A stretch of 64,000 nucleotides of DNA, taken from positions 186,001-250,000 of the forward strand of contig NZ_JAUFPU010000002.1 of NCBI RefSeq assembly GCF_030409555.1. The letters run 5' to 3'. The stretch comes from Chitinimonas viridis (GTDB lineage: Bacteria > Pseudomonadota > Gammaproteobacteria > Burkholderiales > Chitinimonadaceae). Every line of letters starts with the position of its first letter. The stretch's first letter is position 1. Positions 56,860 to 64,000 of this stretch are shown here, piece after piece. The notes beneath the pieces were generated by a model. It saw only the letters and a list, made by a program, of their open reading frames with translations. It was not told where the DNA came from and did not search any database. Made by a program: the position numbers and the translations under genes.

Positions 56860-57068
56860 GCGGGATATAAGGCGGAGTGATGCGAGAACGCAGGATTATA
56901 AAGCAATCGCCCGCGCTAACCGGTGCGGTCGATTCCGAAATCGCAGTTAGATTGCCGATACCGTTGCGACTCGCACAGCGCGGCGATGTTCCCCAGCCAC
57001 AGCGTTATTCCGGCTGTATCACCCTGCGGACCTGGCGGGACGTTGTGCCAGCTGCACCGATGGCTGGA

Positions 57069-57488
57069 TCAGGCCCCTGCCACGAACCGTACTTCTATCC
57101 GCCCGGCCTGGCTATCCAGCCACAGCAGCCAATCGCGGCGTCCCTGCACGCAGAGCGGTAGCACCACCTGGGCTGCGGCCACCCCACCCGGCTCATCCTT
57201 GAGCGGTAGCGCTATCGGGCCCATATCCATCCCTACCATGCCAAAGCGGGCGGTGATCGGCCCGGCCAGGCCGCGCACCTCCAGCTGAAACGGCTTGAGG
57301 GCAGAGGGGAGCTGCAACGCTCGGACCTCCACCACCTGGGTACCATAAGGAATGCGGCAGGGCTGAGTCAGATCAGCGCAACTGGCCGTCAGCACCGAAG
57401 GAGGTGCCACGGGCCGCAGGCGATTGGCCAGCAGTAGCAGTGCCGTCAGGCTGGCCACCGTCATCAATAGCCAGCCGGCGTGCTTCAT
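57069..57488 (-). CDS. Hypothetical protein with N-terminal membrane helix
   Basis: 139 residues. One hydrophobic helix (WLLMTVASLTALLLLANRL) is followed by a periplasmic-looking beta-rich part: two cysteines (SCADLTQPC), then TQVVEVRALQLPSALKPFQLEV and GPITARFGMVGMDMGPIALPL. I know no family. It begins on the stop of the Nudix gene with a four-base overlap, so it is the last gene of the argJ operon. Could be a small secreted or anchored lipoprotein-like protein. Confidence 0.6.
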   Translation of the reverse strand: MKHAGWLLMTVASLTALLLLANRLRPVAPPSVLTASCADLTQPCRIPYGTQVVEVRALQLPSALKPFQLEVRGLAGPITARFGMVGMDMGPIALPLKDEPGGVAAAQVVLPLCVQGRRDWLLWLDSQAGRIEVRFVAGA

Positions 57489-58435
57489 GACAGCCCTTGC
57501 CAGGCAGCCCGCAGCAGGGCAACGCCTTGGGCGCCTGCAGCCTGTGCCGCGGCGAGATCGGCCTGCTTGAGACCACCAATGCCATACACAGGGAAGGGCC
57601 AGCCCTGCCCCGCCAGCGCGGCAAAGCCATCCCAGCCCAGCGTAGCGCTGCCTGGGTGGCTCTGCGTAGGCTGTATCGCCCCCAGCACGGCGTAGTCCAG
57701 GCCCAACTCCGCCGCCCTGGCCAGCTCTGTTGCGTTATGTACCGACGCACCACACCAGCCCTCAGGCCGTTCGGTGGTTTCCATCAGCACCCGCGCAGGC
57801 AGATGCACGCCGGCCGCGCCCAGATCGTGCGCCCGTTGCGGTTGGCCATGCACCAGCAGGCGAGCCCCATAGGGCTGCAACCGTGCCTGCACCTCGGCCG
57901 CGAGGCCTGCGTAGGCCGCGGCTGGCAGTTGCGGCTCGCGCAGTACCAGCCAGCGCAGGCCTTGCGCCAGCGCCAGGTCCAGCTGCCTCAGCCAGGCCGC
58001 CTCGCCCAGTTCCGCCACATTGGAAAACGGTAACACCGCCGGCAACTGCAAGCCACGCAGGATGGGGGTGTTGGCGGGCAACACCGGGTCCACCGTCAAG
58101 GCTCCCGGCACCTGCCAAGCAAATGCCTGCCCTTCATGCGGGTGGGGCTCACCCTGCCAATCGGTCACCTTGAAGAAATTGAGCCTGACATGGGCATGGG
58201 GATAGGTGAAGGTCTGCACCAGCCAGGGCTGCGCCATCGAAACGGTCACGCCCATTTCCTCGTGCAACTCGCGCACCAGCGCCTGCAGCGGCGTCTCGCC
58301 CGCCTCCAGCTTGCCCCCTGGGAACTCCCACCAGCCGGCATAGGGCTTGCCCTCCGGGCGCGAGCCCAGCAGGAACTGGCCATCAGGCCGTATCAGTATG
58401 CCGGCGGCAACATGGGTGGTCTTGGTTTCGGTCAT
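57485..58435 (-). CDS. Nudix hydrolase fused to ThiE-like domain
   Basis: 316 residues. Residues 1-130 are MutT-type Nudix, with the box GGKLEAGETPLQALVRELHEEMG. Residues about 135-316 are a ThiE-like (thiamine phosphate synthase) barrel: RWLVLREPQLPAAAYAGLA, LGAAGVHLPARVLM and YAVLGAIQPTQSHPGSATLGWDGFAALA, then VYGIGGLKQADLAAAQAAGAQGVALLRA. This fusion is known in several beta- and gammaproteobacteria. The Nudix half may clean oxidised dNTPs. The ThiE half lacks clear evidence of full activity. Confidence 0.85.
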   Translation of the reverse strand: MTETKTTHVAAGILIRPDGQFLLGSRPEGKPYAGWWEFPGGKLEAGETPLQALVRELHEEMGVTVSMAQPWLVQTFTYPHAHVRLNFFKVTDWQGEPHPHEGQAFAWQVPGALTVDPVLPANTPILRGLQLPAVLPFSNVAELGEAAWLRQLDLALAQGLRWLVLREPQLPAAAYAGLAAEVQARLQPYGARLLVHGQPQRAHDLGAAGVHLPARVLMETTERPEGWCGASVHNATELARAAELGLDYAVLGAIQPTQSHPGSATLGWDGFAALAGQGWPFPVYGIGGLKQADLAAAQAAGAQGVALLRAAWQGLS

Positions 58436-58470
58436 CTTTGCCCTGATAATAGGTAATGGACGGCTACGGC

Positions 58471-59313
58471 CTAGCTGATGCGCCCTGCCCGATCACGGGC
58501 AAACTGCCAGGCCACCCTGCCCGAGCGTGAACCACGGCCCAGCGCCCAATTGAGCGCAGCACGCTCCAGGGGTTCGTTCCACTCATGCCGGCCAAACTCC
58601 GCCAGCCAATGGCGCGCAGCAGCCAGATATTCCTCTTGGCTGAAGGGATAGAAACTCAGCCACAGACCAAAGCGCTCGGACAGGCTGATTTTTTCCTCTA
58701 CTGCGTCGGCCGGGTGCACCTCACCATCCACATGGCGGCTACGGCTGTTCTCGTCAAAATACTCTGGCAACAGATGGCGGCGATTCGAGGTGGCATAGAT
58801 CAGGATATTGCTGCTGGTTGCCGCAATACTGCCGTCCAGTACCGACTTCAGCGCCTTGTAACCGCCCTCGCCCTCCTCAAAGCTCAGGTCGTCGCAAAAC
58901 ACGATAAAGCGCTCCGGGCGATGCGCCAGCTTGGCGACGATATCGGCCAGGTCGCACAGATCGTCCTTGTCCACTTCCACCAGACGCAGGCCCTGGTCGG
59001 CAAACTCATGCAACAGGGCTTTGACCAGCGAGGATTTGCCGGTGCCGCGTGCGCCGGTCAGCAGTACATTGTTGGCCAGCCGCCCCTGCACGAACTGGCG
59101 GGTATTGCGGACGATCTCGGCCTTTTGCGGTTCGATGTTCTGCAGATCAGCCAGCCGCAGCCGATGCGGTTGGTGCACGGCTTCCAGCCAGCCCACCGTG
59201 GTGCCCAAGGCAGCCTGCTTGCGCCAGCGAAAAGCCGTGGCAGACCAATCCGGCGCGGCGTCCGCTGGCGGCAGTATGGCTTCCAGCCGGGCCAACAGCT
59301 GCTCAAGATTCAT
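58471..59313 (-). CDS. DUF815 P-loop ATPase
   Basis: 280 residues. Walker A is TGARGTGKSS, Walker B FIVFCDDLSFEEG, and the sequence continues with IYATSNRRHLLPEYF and SLSERFGLWLSFYPFSQEEYL, all typical of DUF815 ATPases. The role of the family is not established. GGAGG just before the codons at 59316 and 59313 decides for one of these two ATGs rather than the outermost one. It overlaps the small membrane protein gene by about 11 bases. Confidence 0.85.
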   Translation of the reverse strand: MNLEQLLARLEAILPPADAAPDWSATAFRWRKQAALGTTVGWLEAVHQPHRLRLADLQNIEPQKAEIVRNTRQFVQGRLANNVLLTGARGTGKSSLVKALLHEFADQGLRLVEVDKDDLCDLADIVAKLAHRPERFIVFCDDLSFEEGEGGYKALKSVLDGSIAATSSNILIYATSNRRHLLPEYFDENSRSRHVDGEVHPADAVEEKISLSERFGLWLSFYPFSQEEYLAAARHWLAEFGRHEWNEPLERAALNWALGRGSRSGRVAWQFARDRAGRIS

Positions 59314-59599
59314 CATCGCCTCCACGGCGGCTCAGGTAGATCAATCCAGCCCCCAGCAGTGCCAGCACCGTACCACTGCCCGCCAGCAGCACCACGGCCG
59401 GGTTGCGTTGCCACAAAGAGGGTATGGCCGCACTGTAGCCGGGCTCGCGGCAGACGGCGCGGGCATAGTCATAAGCGCCGCCACCGTCCAGGCAGACATC
59501 CACCATAGCCCACTCCACCCCCTGCCGCAGCAAGGCGCCCGTCAGCAGCATCAAGCCCAGCCCGGTAATGATCTGTGGCGCGAGGCTGCGCTGGCTCAC
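59303..59599 (-). CDS. Small two-helix membrane protein
   Basis: 98 residues with hydrophobic helices at about 10-25 ([15 protein letters not shown]) and 68-90 ([23 protein letters not shown]). The loop between has two cysteines (VCLDGGG and VCREPG) that could pair in the periplasm. I know no family. Its start overlaps the argJ stop by four bases and its end overlaps the ATPase start, so it is a true member of the operon. Confidence 0.6.
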   Translation of the reverse strand: MSQRSLAPQIITGLGLMLLTGALLRQGVEWAMVDVCLDGGGAYDYARAVCREPGYSAAIPSLWQRNPAVVLLAGSGTVLALLGAGLIYLSRRGGDDES

Positions 59600-60819
59600 G
59601 AGCGGTAGTCCGCGTTGATCTTGACGTAGTCGTAGCTGAAATCACAGGTCCAGACCGTGGCCGCCACCGGGCCACGGTTCAGCACCACGCGTATCAGTAT
59701 CTCGGCCTTGTTCATCACGCGCTGGCCGTCTTCCTCGCGATACGCCGGGTTGCGACCGCCCTGGGTGGCGACCAGCACGTCGTCCAAGTAGAGATCCAGC
59801 TTGTCCACATCCAGGTCGTCGATGCCGGCATAGCCTATGGCAGCCAGGATGCGGCCCAGATTGGGGTCCGAAGCAAAAAAGGCCGTCTTGACCAGTGGCG
59901 AGCGGCCTATGGCATAGCCCACAGCCTTACATTCGCTCTCGTCACGGCCACCCTCCACTTGCACGGTCATGAACTTGGTGGCGCCTTCACCATCGCGGAC
60001 AATGGCCTGTGCCAGGGTCTGCGCCACGGCCGTCACGGCATCACGCAGCACCGCGTATTCAGCGCTGTCGGCATCGCTGATCTCGGCGCCGGTCTGGCCG
60101 GTAGCAATCAGCATGAAGCTGTCGTTGGTCGAGGTGTCGCCATCAATGGTGATGCAGTTGAAGCTGCGGTCGGCCGCATGCTTGACCAGGGCCTGCAGCA
60201 GCGGCTGGGCCAGCTTGGCATCCAGCGCCACATAGCCGAGCATGGTCGCCATATTGGGGTGGATCATACCGGCGCCCTTGGCGATGCCGGTGATGGTAAT
60301 GGTCTGCCCTGCCACCTGTACTTGCCGGCTGGCTGCCTTGCTCACGACATCGGTGGTCATGATGGCCTCGGCGGCATCGGCCCAGTTGGCGGGCGACAGA
60401 TTGGCCACTGCGCCTGGCAACGCTGCCACGATCTTCTCGAAGGGCAGAGGCTCCAGTATCACCCCGGTAGAGAACGGCAGTATCTGGCTGCGCTCGGCAC
60501 CCAGCTCCGCTGCCAGTGCATCGCACACCTTGAGCGCCCGCTCGCGCCCATCCAACCCGGTACCGGCATTGGCGTTGCCGGTGTTGACCACCAGCGCACG
60601 CGGCGTAGCCTGGGCCAGATGCTCGCGGCACAGTTGGACCGGCGCGGCGCAAAAGCGATTGCGGGTAAACACCCCGGCCACTTTTGCGCCCTCTGCCAGC
60701 AGCATCACCAGCACATCCTTGCGGCCGGGTTTCTTGATACCGGCGCTGCCTATGCCCAGGGTAATGCCGGGAACGGCGTGCAGGCTGGCGGGGTCGGGGG
60801 CGTTGAGGTTGACGGGCAT
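59596..60819 (-). CDS. argJ: Bifunctional ornithine acetyltransferase / N-acetylglutamate synthase
   Basis: 407 residues. The protein is split autocatalytically before Thr in the motif [16 protein letters not shown], forming alpha and beta chains. Other family blocks are [59 protein letters not shown] and [15 protein letters not shown]. It recycles the acetyl group from N-acetylornithine to glutamate in arginine synthesis. The start at 60819 ([10 protein letters not shown]) has AGGAA at the right distance. The ATPase, Nudix and two small genes follow in the same operon. Confidence 0.95.
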   Translation of the reverse strand: MPVNLNAPDPASLHAVPGITLGIGSAGIKKPGRKDVLVMLLAEGAKVAGVFTRNRFCAAPVQLCREHLAQATPRALVVNTGNANAGTGLDGRERALKVCDALAAELGAERSQILPFSTGVILEPLPFEKIVAALPGAVANLSPANWADAAEAIMTTDVVSKAASRQVQVAGQTITITGIAKGAGMIHPNMATMLGYVALDAKLAQPLLQALVKHAADRSFNCITIDGDTSTNDSFMLIATGQTGAEISDADSAEYAVLRDAVTAVAQTLAQAIVRDGEGATKFMTVQVEGGRDESECKAVGYAIGRSPLVKTAFFASDPNLGRILAAIGYAGIDDLDVDKLDLYLDDVLVATQGGRNPAYREEDGQRVMNKAEILIRVVLNRGPVAATVWTCDFSYDYVKINADYRS

Positions 60820-60989
60820 GGTGGTTCCTGTTTCGTAGCGAAGGCAAGGCAGCCTGGTGGCCGCACAGATAGAGTGCGAGATTGTACCGTTGCCAGCCCG
60901 CGAAAACAGCGCATCCTGCATTGCTGCCTCCACATGGCCGCACAAACTGGACTAGCCTGTAATGAGATCTCCACAGCGTAGCTTCTGCC

Positions 60990-62882
60990 ATGCTAGTGAA
61001 CCCCATCAAGCACGCGGCCATCGAGCCCCACCATCCTCCGCTCGGCATGGGCATGAGCCTCTTCTTCTTTGTGAGCGTACTGTGCCTGCTGATAGCCCTT
61101 GGCCTGTTCCTGATTTCTTCCAGTGCGCGCAAGCTTGGCCCAATAGCGCTGGACTCTGAACAGCGGGTCTGGATAGCCATAGATGACCACCTGGTCATCA
61201 CCCAACTCCAGGGCCAGGTAGTGGGAGAAGTGGATACAAGCGAACAGATCAGCACCGCCTACAAGGTGGTGGTGGCATGGAAGCAGGGTGGTGTACTACT
61301 GGATGCGGCAGACAACGGCCATGTCTACCGATTGGATCGGCAAGGACAAATCGTCGGCACGCTACCGACGTACTTCATGGGCACGGTGCTGCTGGCCTAT
61401 GCAGCCAGCAGTGATACTACCTATGTGCTGGAGCAAGACGCCGGGGTGCTGCGCGCTTATCAGGGCGATACCCTGGTTGCCGAGCGCAAAGGTTATCAGG
61501 ATATCAGCAGCATGAGCCTCAGCCCGGATGGCAGGCTGTGGTTGCTGGACAGACACAACGCACGCTTGCTCGCACACGATAGCCACTTACAGCCGGTGAA
61601 GGCTGTGCTACTACCCGCCGCATTCGATGCCGTACCGCCAAACCAGGCACAGGCAGGGCCAGATGGAAGCTGGTGGATAACGGGTGACATACGCAACTGG
61701 CAGCGAGGTCGTATGCTGCGCATGGATAGGCAAGGCCAAGCCCTGGCTGCACCCGCGTTACCCTGGTGGTCCATGCCGGCCGGGCTCGCCATGTTGCCCG
61801 ATGGCAGTTGGCTGGTCACCGAGGCACGCCGCAGCAGGGTGCTGCAGCTGGATCCACAAGGACAAGTACAGGGCCAGTTTGGCGATAGCGCACTACAGGA
61901 AGACCTGAGCCGCCACCGTTGGCGCCACCTGAAGAATCCATTCCTTCAGCTATGCCTGGCCATGATGGTCGGTCTGATGATCTATGGTGGCTATATAATC
62001 TGGCGAGATAGGCGCCCTGGTCCCGCGTCGTCTCCGCTATTTGCCACGCCAGCCAACCGCGATAACGTAGGCAAACTGGCCAGCCTCGCCCTGTGGGCGG
62101 TCATTGTCATGCAGATGTTCAAAATAGGCGTGCCGCTGTTCTCGGCAGATTTCGCCGCGCAACTTTGCCAGGGTACTACCGACTGCCAGGAACTCATGCT
62201 GCTCGAGCTGGGCAGCCGATTTGTTGTCATGCTGCCGATCTTTATGTTCCCGCCTCACCGTATCCCAGGATACGACTTCCAGACCGATATGCCTGTGCTG
62301 CATAGCTTGCTGGATAGGGCCAACACCCACGGCCCCGCCCTACGTCAGGCAGTGGAAGCGGCCGGCGGCTGCTACTTTGGCTACTGTGTGAAGAATGCCC
62401 TGCTCTTGGTCTGCCACGATGCCCTGTTGGTCGTCCGCCTACGCTCGCCGGACTACAGCCTGGAAAGCTTGCAGACCCTTCGTTACGAGGACCTGAGCGA
62501 ATTTGAAGCGGTAGGGGTATCTTTCATACTGGATGCCGGATCAACCCGCATCCGCTTCAAACACGGCGCTGCGCGGCGGGAATTCGAGACCCCGAGCCCC
62601 AAACACCAGCGCACATTCCTGGCCTGGCTTCAGAACATGCACCCCGCGACGCGAGATAGCTGGCTGGCAGAGCAGCACCAGACGCTCGTACGGCGCACGC
62701 GCCGAGCGCACTGGTTCATGCTATTGCTGTGCGGCAGCGGCTTGGCCACCTTGCTTGCCCTTGGTGCCACGGCTTACAACGCTCCCCTCACCTTGCTGCT
62801 TGCCCTGCTGCTGGCATTACTGTCCGTGCGCGGCGTACGGAGGCCACCACCTGCGCCGGCCCCCATGCCGCTTGCGCCATAG
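60990..62882 (+). CDS. Membrane protein with NHL/propeller-like repeats, copy 1
   Basis: 630 residues, unrecognised as a whole. A helix at about 22-45 (SLFFFVSVLCLLIALGLFLIS) precedes a periplasmic repeat domain (about 50-310) with strand patterns such as RVWIAIDDHLVITQLQGQVV, DGRLWLLDRHNARLLAHD and DGSWLVTEARRSRVLQLDPQGQ, which fit NHL or SBBP-like propeller blades. Two helices near 315-335 and 365-385, a cytosolic middle with CYFGYCVKNALLLVCHDALLVV, and two C-terminal helices follow. A close paralogue starts 122 bp downstream. Confidence 0.65.
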   Translation: MLVNPIKHAAIEPHHPPLGMGMSLFFFVSVLCLLIALGLFLISSSARKLGPIALDSEQRVWIAIDDHLVITQLQGQVVGEVDTSEQISTAYKVVVAWKQGGVLLDAADNGHVYRLDRQGQIVGTLPTYFMGTVLLAYAASSDTTYVLEQDAGVLRAYQGDTLVAERKGYQDISSMSLSPDGRLWLLDRHNARLLAHDSHLQPVKAVLLPAAFDAVPPNQAQAGPDGSWWITGDIRNWQRGRMLRMDRQGQALAAPALPWWSMPAGLAMLPDGSWLVTEARRSRVLQLDPQGQVQGQFGDSALQEDLSRHRWRHLKNPFLQLCLAMMVGLMIYGGYIIWRDRRPGPASSPLFATPANRDNVGKLASLALWAVIVMQMFKIGVPLFSADFAAQLCQGTTDCQELMLLELGSRFVVMLPIFMFPPHRIPGYDFQTDMPVLHSLLDRANTHGPALRQAVEAAGGCYFGYCVKNALLLVCHDALLVVRLRSPDYSLESLQTLRYEDLSEFEAVGVSFILDAGSTRIRFKHGAARREFETPSPKHQRTFLAWLQNMHPATRDSWLAEQHQTLVRRTRRAHWFMLLLCGSGLATLLALGATAYNAPLTLLLALLLALLSVRGVRRPPPAPAPMPLAP

Positions 62883-63004
62883 CAGCCCAGCCTCCAGCTT
62901 GCGCTGAGCAAATTTCCGCTACCAGGACAATACTGGTGCATGGGGTAATAACATCAGGGGCGCTTTCTTAGCGCTTTGTATAGCCAGATATACCAAGGCC
63001 TATC

Positions 63005-64000
63005 ATGAGCCAGCAACAAGACACGCCCTTTCTGCCTTTGAGCCCCAAAAGCGTCCAAATGCTGGCCAAGCTGCTGCAGTTGAACCATGGTCTATCCGCC
63101 ATGCTGCTGGCTTTTCTTGGTATCACAGCTGTTGGTGTCGCGCTTATCGCCTTGAGCTTATCGTTGGTGCTGTCGAGTGACGGTTACGAGTTGTCCACCT
63201 TGGCGGTAGATAGTGAGAACCGCGTCTGGATAGATGGCGGCGACAGACTCATCGTGACGCGTACTGATGGCAGCGTAGTCACGACAATAGCCTCTCCCAA
63301 CGCGCCTAGGGCTCCCTTCAGCAGCTTGGCGGCCTGGAAAAACGGCGGTGTACTGGTAGCCAGCCTGAACGACAAACGCATCTACCAACTGGATCGCGAT
63401 GGAAAAATAGTCGGACAGCTGGACTTGGTGTTCCAAGGTACGGTCACGCTGGCCTATGCAGCGCAGCACGACAGAACCTTTGTGATGGAAAAGCGCACTG
63501 GCAAGCTACGTGCATTTCAGGGCACACGACAGATAGCCGAGCGCGCTGACTATCCAGGCGCCTACGGGATAGATATTGCCACTGATGGCCTGGTTTGGTT
63601 AGCCGACACCGAGGGCAAACGCCTGGTCGCCCATAGCCTGGATCTGGAGGTTCAGGATACGCTGGCTTTGCCCACCCATCTGGGCATGAGCAAACCCGTC
63701 ACCTTGCTCAGCAGGGGCAAGGATGGCTGGTGGTTAACCCTGAAATCAGACAGCTTGAGTGTAGGCAGTCTGCGTACGCTGGATAGCCAGAGCCGTCTGA
63801 CTGCACACCCCGCTTCCCCCTGGTGGAGCAATCCATTCGGTATCGCCAGCCTCAGGGATGGCTCCCTGCTGGCAGTGGATCCCCGTACAACGCGCATCCT
63901 GCACTACAGTGCAAGCGGGGAGCGCCTGGACGATTTTGGTGGTGCAGAACTCAAGGCACATTTTGACCGGCACCGCTGGCGCATGCTGCACAGCAACAAA
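63005..64000 (+). CDS. Membrane protein with NHL/propeller-like repeats, copy 2 (3' end beyond window)
   Basis: 332 residues are inside the window; the frame is open to the edge. It parallels the gene upstream: a helix near 30-55 (LSAMLLAFLGITAVGVALIALSLSLV), then the same propeller-like strands (NRVWIDGGDRLIVTRTDGSVV, DGLVWLADTEGKRLVAH) and the matching WWSNPFGIASLRDGSLLAVDPRTTRIL, FDRHRWRMLHSNK end. The two are about one-third alike by eye. They are probably a tandem duplication. Confidence 0.7.
   Translation, partial: MSQQQDTPFLPLSPKSVQMLAKLLQLNHGLSAMLLAFLGITAVGVALIALSLSLVLSSDGYELSTLAVDSENRVWIDGGDRLIVTRTDGSVVTTIASPNAPRAPFSSLAAWKNGGVLVASLNDKRIYQLDRDGKIVGQLDLVFQGTVTLAYAAQHDRTFVMEKRTGKLRAFQGTRQIAERADYPGAYGIDIATDGLVWLADTEGKRLVAHSLDLEVQDTLALPTHLGMSKPVTLLSRGKDGWWLTLKSDSLSVGSLRTLDSQSRLTAHPASPWWSNPFGIASLRDGSLLAVDPRTTRILHYSASGERLDDFGGAELKAHFDRHRWRMLHSNK

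Noticed and set aside
59575-60981. 468-codon plus-strand frame over argJ
   Set aside because: Antisense to a well-conserved argJ; no domain features.

Overview
The window looks like chromosomal DNA of a GC-rich betaproteobacterium. The evidence is the clustering of argJ with a DUF815 ATPase and a Nudix-ThiE fusion, a dacC/dat/ybeD/lipB/lipA cluster, a class II fumarase, a TonB receptor, Gram-negative envelope functions and a DesT/FabR-type desaturase module. The exact genus cannot be read from the sequence; Neisseriales or a related group is a guess. No rRNA, tRNA, CRISPR array or intact insertion sequence was recognised.

Layout. 1-858: an AT-rich AbiJ-like defence gene that runs in from the left edge and is broken by one in-frame stop. 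991-2589: a DUF4287/DUF5655 protein and an LpxH-like phosphatase. 2538-5278 (minus): a bufferin-type metallophore locus, with a secreted Cys-rich precursor (BufA2 type), a fused BufB-BufC maturation protein and a DUF3617 periplasmic protein. 5396-14576: MtfA-like peptidase, a response regulator/CheC/thioesterase operon, periplasmic binding proteins, fumC with a Fur-like box, a kinase-fold protein, a DUF805 membrane protein and a DUF1289 protein. 14657-18722: TonB receptor with a perfect 16-bp palindrome upstream, and a FAD-dependent dehydrogenase. 18725-26949: orphan Tdi1-type immunity gene, then a MacA/MacB-like export system (adaptor, ATPase, permease) with its own sigma-54 response regulator and histidine kinase. 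26956-33847: binding protein, lipoprotein, Lrp regulator, S41 peptidase, and a desaturase/reductase pair divergent from a TetR regulator with two matching operators between them. 33853-40590 (minus): a lone flagellin, then a tight six-gene cassette (coiled-coil protein, SBP-LysM protein, membrane protein, PspA/IM30, AAA+ ATPase, TerB-like) that reads like an envelope-stress system.

40848-43430: divergent PuuB-like oxidase and ornithine-type decarboxylase (polyamine metabolism). 43944-50125: an AT-richer, foreign-looking four-gene defence island: cytosine-5 DNA methyltransferase, GHKL (MORC/MutL-like) ATPase, Z1 ATPase and PD-(D/E)XK nuclease, translationally coupled. 50298-60819 (minus): Old-Yellow-Enzyme oxidoreductase, lipA, a natural GNAT-LipB fusion, ybeD, D-amino acid aminotransferase, GNAT, D,D-carboxypeptidase, then the operon argJ, small membrane protein, DUF815 ATPase, Nudix-ThiE fusion, hypothetical. 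60990-64000: two tandem paralogous membrane proteins with NHL/propeller-like repeats, the second cut by the window end.

Most likely candidates for new biology are the fused bufferin locus, the PspA/TerB/AAA/SBP-LysM cassette, the Z1/GHKL methylation-linked island and the GNAT-LipB fusion. All function calls come from reading the proteins and motifs by eye; no database search was run.
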